In this document: piece by piece, positions 33,239 through 49,195 of the stretch
Position numbering within the stretch: the stretch's first letter is position 1
Layout: each line of letters starts with the position of its first letter
Source: Chlorokybus atmophyticus
Taxonomy: Eukaryota; Streptophyta; Chlorokybophyceae; Chlorokybales; Chlorokybaceae
NCBI GenBank assembly: GCA_009103225.1
Contig: RHPI01002069.1
Location: 2,210,383 to 2,274,382 of the forward strand
Direction: 5' to 3'
DNA length: 64,000 nt
Made by a program: the position numbers and the translations under genes
The notes under the pieces: model-generated
What the model was told of the DNA's origin: nothing
Database searches by the model: none
The model's input: the letters and a program-made list of their open reading frames with translations, nothing else

Positions 33239-36200
33239 ATGGCTGGTAAGCTTCATCTTTATCGTACAACTTTTGTACACTCACACTCACCCACGCATGT
33301 GCACTTACTCGCACGCACGCACACACGCACGCACACACGCGCGCACGCGCGCACGCGCGCGCGCTCATATATACATATATACACAAACATGCAAAGGCTA
33401 TGCACACGCACGCACACACACGCACACACACACGCAGGCATGCACGCGCACGCACACGCGTATGCACACGCACACACGTACACACCCACGCGCGCTCGCA
33501 CATGCACTCGCTCATGCACACTCACACACACGCGCGCGCGCGCATGCACACACATGCGCGACCACACCCGCCCGCCCACCCACACCCAACGCACCTTCCC
33601 CCCTCCCCCCCTCAATGTCTGCCTACAGGCCTCCCCCACGCCCTCTCCCTCCTCCCCCCCTTCCTCTCCTTCCTCCTTCCGATCGCGCTCCACCTGCTGC
33701 TGGCCCCCTACACCAAAGTCGAGGAGAGCTTCGGGATGCAGGCGAGCCACGACGTGATGTACTACGCGTTGGATATCGACAAGGTGAGGAGTGGACACAA
33801 ACGTTCTCATCCAATCCATGTTTGACGATAGCGTTGAAGTGTGTGGTGTCACCCCTTACACAACCAACAACATCATGCAGTATGACCACCTCGAGTTCCC
33901 CGGCGTAGTGCCGCGCACATTCATCGGTGAGAGGCATCGTTGAGTGCAAGTGTCTTTACTTCAACTGCTTTGAGCGTATTGAACATAGTGTTAACTCAAA
34001 CGTGCCTCGTGCTCACAGGTCCAATTGTGCTCTCCAGCCTGTCCGCCCCACTTGTCTTTGGCCTGCACTTAAGCAAGCTACAAGCTCAATATGTTGGTGC
34101 GCGGCAATGTTGTGTCGTACTGTATGCAATAATAAAATCAAGCAAAATATGCTGCCATTACTTGATTAGTTCAATCTCTCATCGCTCATCAACATGGCAG
34201 TCAGGGGTGCGTTGGCCTTCATCTGTGCAGCCTCCCTCACTGCATTCTACCGCGCAGTGAGTATGTTGCAAGCACATAGACACACTAGTGCATGAAGATG
34301 ATGTTATATTACTTGTTATTGTGTTTGAAGGAGCAGAGCTGTGTGTGTAGATTTTAAAGGTATTTGGACGTGAGGTCGGGAGATTTTTTGCTGTTCTCTG
34401 CGGGCTCGTCCAGTTCCATCTGGCGTTCTACGCGAGCAGGACCCTGCCTAACACCCCGGCTCTTGCTGCATGTGGGTGTGTGTCTCATGTTGTTTGTGGG
34501 TGGGAGCGTGCGCGCGTGTGTGTCTCGTTGCAAGTGTCGGCGGTTTCATCTGTTTGGTTATGTCTTACTTACAAGCACCTTCGCAGCGAATTTTGCCATG
34601 GCATGCCTGCTGAGCGGGCGGCCACGCGCAGCAGTTAGCATTCTGGTCAGTATCCATCAACGCCAACATATTTGCTGTGTTGCAATGATGCACACTTGCT
34701 GTCAGATGTTTGTACTGTGGTTTTGATGATCCAGACAGCAGCAATGGTTATCTTCCGCTGCGATCTGGTGCTTTTCCTGGGGCCGATCTCACTCATGCTG
34801 CTGCTGGTAAGCTCACACACACACTTCACCAATAGCATGCAATCATCTCTCATCCACGACTGCTGGTCGCTTCGGTCTGTACATCTCGACTAGTCTCATT
34901 GTGATTTTGCTTCTGCTGAACGCTGTGATGCTCCGTCACTCGCTCACTCATTTGCACAAATGTCTAACCATACACAAGCTGTGTTGCCCCCTTCACAGAC
35001 CCGCCGCATGCGATTGAGCACTCTCAACTCCACCGGCCTCATCGCTGCCCTCCTCGCCCTCAGTAAGCCCCTCGCACACAACACTATTCCATCATGACAC
35101 ATGATAAACCCACCTTGCTTGACACAATGTGTCATCATGTGCAGCTACGAGCGTTGCAGTGGACTCCTACTTCTGGCACAAAAAAGGAGGAGGAAAGGAG
35201 GATGATGATGCTCATGTTGGGTTTTTGGGTGGTGTGGCCACGAGGCTGGTGTGGGCGGAAGGGTCGGTGCTTTGGTATAACGGGGCGCTGGGCAAGAGCG
35301 TCAACTGGGGAGTAAGTAAGAAAGAAAGAGTGACATTATTGTAGTTGTGATGTGCATGCTGGGAAGTGATGTCACACCTTGTGTCACAAAGGTGTCTCCA
35401 TGGCATTGGTACCTGACGAGCGCGCTGCCACGGGCCCTTCTCGCTGCGTTCCCACTTACCCCGGTATGCCTGATGACACGCGTGCATTTGCAGATGCACA
35501 GACACGCACATATGGACACGCGCAAGCATGCATGCATGCGCGCGCACACACTGACATGCATGTGCACACACACACGCACACGCACATTGTCAGCGGTGTT
35601 GCACTGAGTCTTACTTAATTGCCAATCGCCAGGTTGGTGTTTGGATTGAGCCGCGGGTGCACGCATTGGCATTGCCCGCGGCTGCCTTCATCGCACTGTA
35701 CTCTTTCCTCGGGCACAAGGTGCACAGTTCACCTCTGATTTTTACCCATGGGATAACACGCATGTCAGTGCCTTTGTCATCTCTGAATATATCATAATGT
35801 TGCCGTTGCTCAGGAGTTGAGGTTTATCTTTCCTGCGCTGCCGGTATTCAACGTAGCTGCCGCTGCAGCCCTCGCGCGCATGTGAGTCACAGTCTCATGC
35901 ACAGTACGCATCTGATGCACACTTTTTGGACAGTCCTTCTTCACTGTTGTTGGGTGGGTGTGACTTGTAGTTGTGTTTGCAGCTACAACAACCGTGCCAA
36001 AAACCCGTGCTGGCGTCTGGCGTGGCTCGCCTGCATTGCTATACTAGTGGCAAGGTACCCTAGACTGCTCGCACACAGTGATTTGTATGCTGATATGTGG
36101 CATATGCATGACAGTGTGACATTGTTATTTGGGATCGCAGCTTTGGTGCCACTGTGATTATGACAGCCGCAGCAAGAGAGAACTACCCTGGAGGCCGTGC

Positions 36201-37007
36201 GTTGCAGTTACTTCACTCGATGAAAGGTACTGCTACTGTGTGTATGTGTGTGCGTGTGCGTGGGACAAGTTGCATGCTGTGCCAGATGTGGGTTTTGAAG
36301 GCTTGAAGTTGTTGTCTTTGCTCGCTGTGACTAATTGTACTGTATGGTCTTTGCAGGACCCGCGTGTGTTGGCGACTGCTCTGTCCATGTTGGTAACCTC
36401 GCTGCTACGACGGGAGTTTCGCGGTTTCTGGGGCTGGAGAGCCACACCTGGAGGTGAGCGTAGGATGTGGGCATGTTGTATCGCATGCAACACAAGCATT
36501 GCAAGCATGTGTACCTGCACTCAAGCAGGAGGTCGTCAAAGTGTTCAAGTGTGTCATGCGCATGGTTGTGTTGGCTGCATTTCCTGACAGCTGTTATTGC
36601 GCGGGCAAGCTCTCATGTGTTCAGTCATCAGTGTGTGTGAGTGAGGTCTCTGTGCGCATCAGATGACTGTCCTGCCATGTTCATCAATGAGACAAAGTGG
36701 CAATATATGTCACGATGACGCAGTGTTGTTTTTGGGACGCAGTTACAACAAGACTGAACAGCTGACTGATGCGGATTTGCTGGCCAGCGGCTTCCATTTT
36801 CTGTTGCAGTACATCACATGGCTACATGCAAGTATGTGGTAAAAATAAGCTCATAATTTAGACTGATTGATTACTACTTTGTGCAGTGAAAATTCAGAAG
36901 TCCCGGGTTACACTTTGATTGCACATGCGGACGGTTATGCCGGGTTGCAACTCACACGTGCGGGCTTCCGCTTTCCCTTCCCCTCCATACGCGTGGTACG
37001 TGCATAA
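33239..37007 (+). CDS. ALG12: ALG12 alpha-1,6-mannosyltransferase, 18 exons
   Basis: GT22-family ER membrane enzyme that adds the eighth mannose to the dolichol-linked N-glycan precursor. Exons: 33239-33245, 33629-33783, 33881-33926, 34019-34096, 34201-34256, 34351-34471, 34587-34645, 34735-34806, 34999-35062, 35145-35311, 35392-35463, 35633-35719, 35814-35881, 35983-36054, 36141-36226, 36357-36453, 36743-36831, 36898-37007; 501 aa. Seen: [17 protein letters not shown] with the family His-Asp, [64 protein letters not shown]. The 7-base first exon (ATGGCTG before GTAAGC) is inferred from phase. The last exon may instead end at 36995 with a further exon, since the GTACGT there is kept as GTGCGT in the second copy. 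Confidence 0.92.
33290..33600. repeat. CA/CG low-complexity tract in ALG12 intron 1
   Basis: Alternating purine-pyrimidine (CACGCACG, GCGCGCGC) over about 300 bases. It creates open frames rich in His and Thr that are not genes. Confidence 0.85.
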
Positions 37008-37421
37008 TCTGTGCATTTGTGATACTGGCTCACAACCGTTGTTTGCCACAAGGATAATATCATAATTGGCACACTGAAAACAGTGTCGGAGTTTGCTGGT
37101 GTCGATACAAGTCGTTGCTGTTGCTGCTGTGTCGTAGATGGCGCATGTCAAGTATCAGACATCCTGATGTTGGTTGCTTTACATAGAGATCAATGGTGTT
37201 CCTTCACGAGCGCTCAGAGCCAACATCAGAGGCGCCGCACAACGAACGAGACCGCGCAAATGCTAATGCTGGCTACAATGTTCCATGACATGACAGAACA
37301 TACGAACTGAAGTGGACATTCAGCTTTGGATCAATGCAGGTGTTGCTTACACATATGCTTACACAACAGCCTCAACACAACCCGGCCTAAACCCACATAA
37401 AAAGCAAAACTGTGTGTGAGG
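37008..37421. other. Convergent 3' region ALG12/PAT
   Basis: No gene seen. On the minus strand TGTAA occurs twice (37347-37351 and 37359-37363), 59-75 bases after the PAT stop, fitting a green-algal poly(A) signal. Confidence 0.5.
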
Positions 37422-40017
<2,596 letters not shown>

Positions 40018-41415
40018 TGCCTGCGTTTTCCCCCAGACTAGGGTGATGATATTGGGTTGACTGACTAACTTCCAACGGACTTCTTAAAGCTTATCAAGCA
40101 CTCAATTCTGCATTGACCGCCACAATGCGTGCATGAATGCAGGTAGACATTGCAAGGTCAACATGCCTTGCCCAAGGGAGAAGGCGGAGCTGTAGTGCAA
40201 CACGTACATGACACGCAAGCTGGAAGAAAATGCACAAGCATAGCATTTCTACCTGCGTGGCCGCAATAGCTCAGTGCCACGTGGCACCCGCACAGCTGCG
40301 GCGGCAGCGTGCGCCAGCACCGCACCGGGAATGCCTCCTTCCAGCATGTTGGGCGACAATGCTCACGACCCTCCACTCAGGCTACAGGCTAAGGCACAAG
40401 GCGCCGCCCACACATGCCGCCGCCTATGCTGCCCACACTGAGGCTCATTTGCACTCTCCCCAACATGCTGTTTGTGTGCCGCAAGCACAACAGGAAGGCA
40501 TGTTGTGCTTGCTGTACACTTTCGTGCTGTCTCTTGTGCGCAACAAAGGCTTAGTGCGCAGCGACTGGCACGTTGCAAGCCCACAAGCGCGATGAGAATA
40601 TCGACGGCTGTGATTGCTCAACCACGCTGTCCACGTCTGCCAATGGAAGCGTCCGCAGCATATGTACGCGGTAATAATTGACCCTTTTTTGAATGTGCTT
40701 GCTGCCGTAACGGCTCGAAACGGCCACAAAATGGTTAGAGCAGACCATGGTCTTGGTGATATCCACCAGCTTTGCCCTACGATACTAGTAATATCGGTAG
40801 GAACCCCAGGTAAACATTATTGACCGCAACTAGCTTGCCGCACGCGTCCAGCATCCGCTTGTATGCACCGTCACCTTCGGTCACGGAACGCCGCGTGGCC
40901 GCTAACATACAACACGTGCGATGGAGCGCCCTGCCGGCCATCATTTCTATTGCAACCGGTCAGGGAGCCTGCATACACAAAAAACGCATAACACTGTATG
41001 TAGCGCTAACGTTAGTGGATAACCGTGACACGCATTAATACGGAACAATGCGGCATAACCTAACGTTAAGGGCTCTATATGGCATTCGCGCAGTGCTGCT
41101 GGCAATGTGTTAATGAGCGCTGCCAGCTGGTTTGCGGCAGTGGCGGCGGTGCTGGTGGTGGTGTAAGTGCCCTTAGTTGTCTACTTGGTTGGTTGGCGCT
41201 CTGGTTGTAAGGCATTGCTGGGAGGTTGTGCTGCGCGTCCGCCCGCCAGGTGCATTGATTTCGCAAGCTGCAGTCTGGGTTGAGTACCAGGTGAGGAAGT
41301 GAACAGTGAAGTGGTGAGAGGTGCAGCCAGCTGGCGAGCTTGTTTGTGGTTGTTCCTGCTTGCTTTTGCAGAATGCTTTGCTGAATGTGCATTGTGACGC
41401 TTTCGCAGCTTCAGC
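40018..41415. other. Intergenic region between divergent PAT and secreted-protein genes
   Basis: Mostly without supportable genes. Two minus-strand stretches look somewhat protein-like: 40950-40795 (starts MMAGRALHRTCCMLAATRRS) and 40766-40551 (starts MDITKTMVCSNHFVAVSSRY). They do not join into a known protein; they may be a gene fragment. Confidence 0.35.
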
Positions 41416-44400
41416 ATGAGGCAGCAGGGGCTGCTGCTTGTCGCAGCGGCGCTGCTGCTCGCTGGGCTTGCTGGCGCCGCACGCAACCCGTTTGAAGAGG
41501 CAATCAGTAAGCGGACGCAGCAATGTTATGTTTACAAGCTTGCATGTCTGTCCGCCTTGTGTTCTCATGGGCGGCTTCTGTCCGTGGCCGAACAGGAGCC
41601 AACCGCCACCTGCTGCAGTCCTCTGACGACATCACAGCTGGAGCAAGTAAGCACCGCCTTTGCTCGCAGTGAAGAGAAGAACAGCTTCTGCATGCTTGCT
41701 TCGAGCAGACAGTTTGCTAACGCGTTGACGCTTCGCTCAGAGTGCAGCCCATTTGGAGAAAGTGCGCCCTACTTTGCTGCTGTCTCAGTTCAGTACACCA
41801 GTGGCGTCACTTCATTCACCTACAACGTTAGGGTGAGCACGCTGCTGGCCGGTCTGAAACAGCATAGAAATTGGTCTATGGCATTAGCACTGTTGTGTCT
41901 TGCTTGTCCTTACCTTACCATCTTCGTGTCATGCAGGAACTTGTCTCCAGCGATGGAACCGATGTTGCCACGGCAAGTGCTGCATGAACTTCTTTGCTTT
42001 CAGTCTTGCAAGCAGTTACCCCATGATGTGTGGCGTGCTGATCAGATACATCATTAACAGTTGCACTGAATTGTCGTTCTTCTGCTGAGCAGCGAGCTGC
42101 CATTGTGACCACTCCCAACCTTGGCGCATTTGGCCTTTATGTTGGCACCTGCGAGCTGGGAACTGATAACTCCACAATCACCTGGTCGCCTAATGGACGT
42201 GCGGCCAATGCTGGTGCTTCAAATGTTATCATCTGGAACGCTGCTGATTTCCAGGGTGAGATTGCAAAAAAATGTCAACGAAAGTAATGAAAGCAGCGTG
42301 CTTGTTGTGCATGATCAAATAAGTGGCTGTTGCTGCAGGCACTGATACCGATGCCACCTTCACCGTCATCGTGAAGGGTCGTGCCACAGTTGGACAGAGC
42401 CTGGTTCTCTTCAACACTGCGCAGATTCTCACTGCTCCCATCTGTGGCCCGGTCTGCACTCCACAAGAGACAGGTTGGCGCCAGTGCTATGCATATTGCC
42501 ACTGGTTGCGCATGACAACCTGTGAGTGCATATCTGACGCTACATGCAGTGTTGCTGAGGCTCATATGTAATGGCTTGCAGTGGCTTCTGCTCCTCCATC
42601 AGACTTTGTCCCCCCGCCTGCTCCCACCACAAACCCAGATGCGCCAGCAGGGTCACCTGTTGCGGGGCCTGTCCAGTCCCCACCTTCTGCCTTGGACCCC
42701 ACATCCTACCCCGAGGGCACACGTAAGCGCAGCTTACTCTTTATAGCTCTTTAAATGTGCTGCATTTTGCAAGAGACTGAGTTGCAACTTTCTACCATGC
42801 AGCTGTCCCTGCTGGTTCTTGTGGGTGCTGCGGTGCCGACGCTCAATGTGCTGTGAAGATTGTTCTTCCAGTCACATTCTACCAGAACGACTGGCTTGCG
42901 TTCAGCCGATTGAACCGTGCAGTTGACTTCCGTGGTCCTCACACCATGCAAGTAAGTGATCAACAAAGAAGCTTGGGTGTAACTACAGGCAGCAATGGCC
43001 GCTTACTGCTAACAGCATGTAACGAGTATGCCTTGAGCAGGATACCCACGAGGTCATCTTTGTCAACGATGACTCTGCAAATGATGCTGTGGTTGACTCC
43101 ATGAACATTGTTGGCCCCTGGAACACCACTGGCACTTTCCCGCTGAGTGTTCCCGCTGGCACATCTGTCTCCATCAATGTTACTGTAAGGCTTTGGCATG
43201 ATGTGGTTGTGTGATTGTCGTTTATTGCAGTACTCATGACCGAGATGATTGTCTTTGTGTGCAGTACTTTGGTTATGGCCATGATGGCATTGTGAACTAC
43301 CGTGATGGCAAGCATTTTGGCGCTTTGGAGATCACCTCCGGAGGCCAAACCAGCACTGTTGGCATGGGTGGCATCTGGCAGCTCTCACCCGAGATTGCTT
43401 TTCTGCCTTATGATGTAAGTGCAATCGATGTCACAATGTGAAGCACTATGCGCCGATTTGTTTGCTTACTTTTTACATGGTTTTCCGGACAGAAAACAAA
43501 TGGCTACTCTGAGCCAACGGCGTTCAACATCACTGCGGCCTTGGGTCTCGGCACAGTTTTGAAGTATGATAGCCAACAAGTGGAGCCAGTGAAGGGTAAT
43601 CCTTGTTTGATGTCTAAGTCTGCATTGGAAAACAGGTGTTGTTATGACATCCTTGTGGTACTTGCGGTATGCTGATATCTTGTTTGTCTCTTCCAGGTGG
43701 GCCATGGAATGGTTATGGAAGCAGCCAGATCACCAGCGGTGAAGAGGTGGCAAGCGACTTCTGGCAGGTAAAACTCAGTGCTGTTGTTACTCACAATCGT
43801 TATTTGTAGTGTGCATGAATACCAGAGCACACGCAAAGCAGGTTCATGACAGTCAATATTGCTTTGCACCTGTGGCTTTCAGTTGTTTGCAACAATTGCA
43901 CTGCAGTTTATCAGAGTGGTACTTATGAGTGGTACTTCATTAACTTTCTGTTGATGACTTTTGTTCTTTGCAGCTCGCTGACAGCAGCAAGCCAGCGCGC
44001 TTGACAGCGGCGTTTCAGTTCCGCTCATGCTGTACGGAGCAGTCGAATGCCGTGTGGATTAACAGGTTTGCATAAATGTCAAGCTGTCAGGAACTGTGCT
44101 TTGGATGTCGCAATGCTTCAGTCAGTGGTACTCACCGCTTGCCCATGCGCAGGGAGACCAAGTATCAGGAAACGATCTGGGACACAACCCGCACAATCGA
44201 TGGTGCTCGTGTGCACAACAGATTTGACAATGACTCCATTGCCACTGCCACCTTCACCCCCAATGGCGTCTTTTACTTCTTTGTAAGACAGCTTCATTGG
44301 TGGCAGTGCTTGTGTGGGTTGGTCATGCCTGGCGGCAAAGAAGCTCACTAACTTTGGTGCATGTGTGCTTGCAGATGGCGTACACCAACTCAGACCACAC

Positions 44401-44692
44401 TCAGGCCACGCAGGACTCGCGTTGCCTGACGGCTGATATTGCGCTCAGCTGCGGCAAGTACATTCGCTGCTGGCCACTGCGCCTGCGCGATGGCAGCCTT
44501 GTAAAGGCCACCTACCACTGCCTGCACGACTACTCTGCTGGAAACTATGGTAAGCACCTGATGTCATGCGGCATGTGTGCATGTTGTTGATTTGCTTGTT
44601 TTGCTCATAGTGTACAATGTTTGACATGTGATGTCTATGCAGACTACAATGACAACTCCTGGTTCTTGGAGAATGTGGACCCCGTTGCTTAA
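41416..44692 (+). CDS. Secreted protein of unknown family, 16 exons
   Basis: Exons: 41416-41506, 41596-41646, 41741-41832, 41937-41972, 42093-42255, 42339-42473, 42582-42722, 42803-42951, 43041-43184, 43265-43414, 43493-43595, 43697-43767, 43974-44065, 44153-44282, 44375-44549, 44643-44692. All joins keep frame; 590 aa. The N-terminus is a clear signal peptide (MRQQGLLLVAAALLLAGLAG, then AARNPF). A beta-rich, low-Lys region follows to about residue 190, then a Pro-rich linker (VPPPAPTTNPDAPAGSP), then a second beta-rich region with Cys pairs (CGCC, RSCC), several N-glycosylation sequons (WNTTG, INVT, FNIT) and a Trp/Asp-rich end. I do not recognise it; it suits a cell-wall, scale or matrix glycoprotein. 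Exon 4 ends at a GC donor (GCAAGT, 41973). TGTAA follows at 44843. Confidence 0.85.
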
Positions 44693-45616
44693 GTAGGTTT
44701 CCGTTTTACATAGGTGTGCTAATCTCTGTTGTCTCCGTTGAGAAAACAGGTTTTGTAGTTCTCCTCTCTCACTGCACCACGTGTGGTGTTGTTCATTAAT
44801 TTAGTTGCAAAACTGGTTGTATAATGCCCCAGCCCAAACTGTTGTAAAACAGTCAACTGACCTCATCTATCAGCTTTTGTTTGTATACCAATTTTAGCAA
44901 ATTATTGCACACTCACTGTTGAGCATGCATTGGTTGATGTGGTTGTCATTATACACTGTTATCCTTGCTGTTGCTGCTTACACGCGCACAGATTATGCAT
45001 GTTTTGCTAGCAGCCTGTGCATAGCATTGCTAACCAACCTTGCATGCTGCCTTATCCTCCCTGCATGCTTCACCCAAGCCTTGCCTACATGTGCCCGAAT
45101 CCTCTGCCCTTGAAAAAGAAAACAAAAAGGAAATAGAGGGTTTGGTGTGTATCCCCTTAATCACTCTTGCCTACAAATTTCTGCTGGCTAATGCATTTGA
45201 CGCGCAGTGGGTGTGTTTTGTATGCTTGTCATGCCATTGTGTGCACATGTGCGAGTTAAACACTAATGAGTCGATGCAAGGCAGCTGCAATGCTGTATAG
45301 TTAGTGTGGGACAAGTTGCTTTGCGCAATCTTGAGTGCAGTGCCATCGATCATGAGCCAATATCACCAAACGGCTACTGATATTGTCCTCAAGTGTTGTA
45401 CATCAGGAATTGTAACCATAATCCCAGCAGCTAAAGACTGTTATACTGATGTTGCAGATAACGTGCTTGGTGATGCCTTGGCATGCAAACCCTGATCAAA
45501 GACTGGCAAAGGCTATGACGCACAACAGTGTCAATGATGATGGTCAGTCACAAGAAAATCTTTGAACTGAGTTCACGCAACGCAACATTGGTCATGATGC
45601 GACAATTTCCTTCACC
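44693..45616. other. Convergent 3' region
   Basis: No gene seen between the stops of the secreted protein (+) and U1-C (-). Short open frames only. Confidence 0.5.
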
Positions 45617-46937
45617 TCACGCTTCATCGCTGTTATCCATGCTCCCATTCTGTTGCACTGGTGCTGCTGAAGGCAGCGCATACCCTCCCGGCGCTACACT
45701 ACTAGCAGCAGCAGGAGGAGGCGGAGGCGCTCCAGGGACACCTACTGTTGGTGAAACCCCCGGAGGAGCTCCCGCACCAAAGCCACCTGGCGGCGGGGGG
45801 GGAGGAGGCATGGCTCCATACCCTTGTAGAGGAGGTCGGTATCCCCCTTGGGGAGGTGGCTGGCCGTACGGACTTGGGCCCGCACCCGGCGGACCCGCAC
45901 CAGGAGGTCCTGGAGGTCCAGGAGGAGCTGCACCAGGTGCTCCAGGAGCTCCAGGAGGACCAGGGGGTCCAGGAGGCATCATCCCTGGGCGGGGTGGTGC
46001 GCCGGCTGGCGGTGGCCCTAGAGGTCGATACATGCCTGTAGATTGAGTGTTGAAACCAGCGTGCATCCGATGATAATTAGTATCAACAAGACAACATGAC
46101 AAGCTCCTTCAATAGTTGGTTTGGTTGGTTGGTTGTTGTAGTCTTGCTTGGCCCTTACCTGGAGGAGCGCCAGGCATGGGGGCGTGTGCAAGAGGTGGTG
46201 CATATGGCATAGGACCTATAACGCCCGAAGCATATGAGTGTACGAGCTTGCAGCGGTATCTAGTGTAAGCGCTGAAGTGCTGCACAAAGCAACCAAGCTA
46301 ACAAACAAAGTGAACAGCGCAGGCTGCAGGCAGCAACTGAACTGCTCACCTCCTGGGTACATGGGCCGCATGGGTGGGGGGTACATGCCTGGCATGCCCT
46401 GCATTGGACCATGTGCATATGTATAAGAGACGACGCAGAGCGACAGCACATGAGAAAGCATAATATACCAACAAGAGCAATGCCAGGACAAGCACACTGT
46501 CACCTGCACCGGTGCCGCTGTCAACCTGCTTACCCCGTATGGAGGTGGGTAAGCCATCTTCTGGTCCATCAGATGCGCCTGGTACTGTCCCTCGAATTGC
46601 TGGTAATACGTCCGCACATTCGCCTTGTGCTTGTAACCGGCATTGTGTTGCTTGCGCACAGAAGGCTGCATACACCAACATCATCAGCAACAGAAAGCAT
46701 CTCCAGACTTCCTGCGCAACCCATGCTGGTTTGGCCTGATAGGGCCTATTGCAGTAACTGACAAGCATACCGAGTCGTGTGTCAAGTGCGTATCACAGTA
46801 GTCACAATAGTACCTGCAGCAACCGTAGCAAGTGCATTGTCAAGCACATACAACCTCTGTGGCGGCGTTAAGATAGTCACAAGCAGTACCACAAAACCAC
46901 ACTATCACATTACTACTGTGCAGACTCACCGCGGCAT
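45617..46937 (-). CDS. SNRPC: U1 snRNP protein C, 6 exons
   Basis: Zinc-finger subunit of the U1 snRNP that stabilises pairing of U1 RNA with 5' splice sites. Minus-strand exons: 46937-46930, 46813-46771, 46665-46534, 46398-46350, 46215-46159, 46035-45617; 235 aa. The N-terminal U1-type C2H2 finger is complete: [17 protein letters not shown] with C6 and C9, then H24 and H30 in [18 protein letters not shown]. The C-terminal half is Pro/Gly/Met-rich ([15 protein letters not shown], then long PPGPPG runs), as in the family. The first coding exon is only 8 bases (ATGCCGCG). Collagen-like frames on the opposite strand are shadows of the Pro-Gly repeats. Confidence 0.95.
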
Positions 46938-48380
46938 GGTGCTGTGTAATCTGCCGTCAGCGAGCGGTCGCTAGCCAGAAACTCACACCCTCATCGGTCA
47001 TGCATGACACAACAACCATCCTGTAGATAGTTGATTGCTCGTTAAATGCTGCACGCGGTTGACTCCAGCTCGACGTAGAGTGCGTGGGCAACATACGGGT
47101 ACATACATACATATATCTACAAGCATCGTAGACAAGTGCATGCATGTAAACGACTGAAATACTACAAGCCTGTAACATGCACACGCACAACACTCACCCA
47201 CAAGAACCCCAAAAGTCGGTTGATTCAGGCAGCAATGCGACAAGATATTACGTAGTTAGTGCCTTGAGTTCATTTCTAAAGTGACAAAACAGTAACAAAT
47301 TGAGCAAGCTTACTGTGGGCAACAGAAGAAAGCTGCAGCAAATCAGCTTACCACGGAAGCCCTGTGCTCCCCTGTGTCACAACCTCAACTCCTCGCTACC
47401 CAACCATGCAACAGCTCCAGTAAATCAACAATCGCAGACCAATACAGGTCCACTTTATTCAGTTTCAACCCCTCGTCCTCCTCCTCCTCCTCCTCCTCCT
47501 CCTCCTTCGCCGCCGCCCCTGCCGCCGCCCCTGCCGCCCCAATGCATTCAGAAGCCTAGGGCTGGCTCCGAAACCCTAAACCAGCACAAGAACTGAAGCG
47601 CACTAGCGCACAAACGCACAAGCCAAGAGTCTAGTAAGAGAAAATCCCACGCCCCCCCCTCGGTCGCGTAGCGCGCTGCAAGTTTGCGCTTTCAGCCGCA
47701 GGCGGGCGTCGCATGATGACGCTGTCACAGCACACTGCGTGAGGCGTTTTGTTAGGCTTTTCGTGCACGAGGGGTGCGTGACGCGCACTGCGGCTTGACG
47801 GGGACCATCGCGCCCGGGTATCGCCGGTTCATTCCCTTTGCCTTCCCACCCCTGTTGCCGCGGCGGCAACCTTGTGGTCATCCTTGTGCTCATCCTTGCG
47901 CCCTGCGCTTCGGAGGGCAAGCTCGGGACGGACCCCCTCGGGGACGGCACGCAGGGCCTCGCCGGTGACATCACGTGACTCAACTGCGACGTGGCGCCGG
48001 TCTCCTAGGATGGTAGACGAGCGGGAGTGAGGCAGAGTTCTCAGCCTGGTGTAGGGTTGGAATGAGGCGGCAGTGTATGATTGGTTGATGGGAGTGTAGA
48101 AGCTTGCTTACTAGCGCATGTGAGCGTTGCAAGTGAATCAAACGAACTGTACACTGCGTGCTCGCCGTAATCGGACGATGGGAGTTCCAGCTGGCCTTCT
48201 CGTTGGCAGAGTTGCCTCAAGCAGCAGCAGGTTTGGATAAAGCATGGACATTGCGCAACTGCATGTGTGCACGTTGACTTGTGAACATACCTCCGCTGAG
48301 AGCGTTTGCAGTGTGCATGCAAGTATGTGACATAGCTACTCGTAACGTGGCTCGTGGCATGAGGTATCAGTAAGCAGAGT
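46938..48380. other. Intergenic region with (TCC)n/(GCC)n tract
   Basis: Between the divergent U1-C and coiled-coil genes. It has a (TCC)n run at 47474-47506 followed by GCC-rich sequence to 47540, then GC-rich sequence to about 48000. No gene supported. Confidence 0.5.
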
Positions 48381-48387
48381 TGCATGC

Positions 48388-48953
48388 TTGCAGGTGGAGG
48401 TTAGCGGTACAGGCTTTCGCATGGGTATGACACATGGCTGGCGTGATCACGGACAAGCCCACACACGGGCAGTGTTTATACGATGGCGAATGTTTCATGG
48501 GTTGCAACGAGTTTTATCCATCAGAGGTGACCTAATAAATCAGACTGGCAATAACCATAAAGAGAGTTGCTCAGACAGCATGTGTCGACAAACGCACGTC
48601 TCCTCTTGTTTCGCAGACAAATGATAGAATATGTGCCCTTTGTGAACACTATCGCTCTTTCCACACGCCACTCGAGCCCCATAGAGACACATACGGTGCT
48701 TGTAACTACCGCAAAGGCTGCCCAAGAGGGTGAGGCCTCCATTTTGATATTGATATTCTGTTGCTGAAGAGAGTCCCGAGTGCTAACAGCAGCTGCATTG
48801 CACATGCTTGGCAGGTGTTTGGAGTTTCTGGAAGTGGCGACAGCGAGCGGTCCACCCTCCTGCGAGGCTTGTGGACATGCAAAGGGGTTTCACATGCGTC
48901 CTTCCAAAGACAGCCTCGTGCAAGTCGGTCTTGTCTCACCCACAGGTATATAA
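48388..48953 (+). other. Possible upstream exons of the coiled-coil gene
   Basis: Two stretches bounded by splice-like sites (48395-48523 and 48817-48951; donors GTGACC and GTATAT) are open in one frame. Continuing that frame into the next exon meets a stop (about 49303), so they are more likely 5' UTR exons than coding. Confidence 0.3.
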
Positions 48954-49195
48954 TTCAATTAGACATATGCATGATTGGTCTTGGCTTACATGTAGTGCAC
49001 ACATGCATGACAAGGGGCTTTGCATGAATGTCAGGTTGTCAGTGTATGTGCAAACCTTGACACGCACAAGCAGCACGCAGACATGCACACACGCGCACAT
49101 GCACACACATGCGTCGCAAGATGCACCCCCTCAGTCTTTGGCACCCTTGACATGCAGGATTGGCACAGCGGAGTACCTTTACGCTCCCGCATGCC

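Noticed and set aside
33176-33908. Long His/Thr- or Cys/Val-rich frames in the CACG tracts (also at 24.8-25.3, 35.3-35.7, 39.3-39.8 and 62.2-62.6 kb)
   Set aside because: These are open only because CA/CG repeats lack stops in several frames; real exons lie beside them.
40551-40950. Two minus-strand frames as a mitochondrial protein gene
   Set aside because: They look protein-like but no consistent splice join or known motif could be found; left as intergenic with a note.
45528-46046. Collagen-like Gly/Pro frame on the plus strand
   Set aside because: It is the reverse complement of the Pro-Gly-rich tail of U1-C, whose zinc finger and exon joins fix the minus strand as coding.
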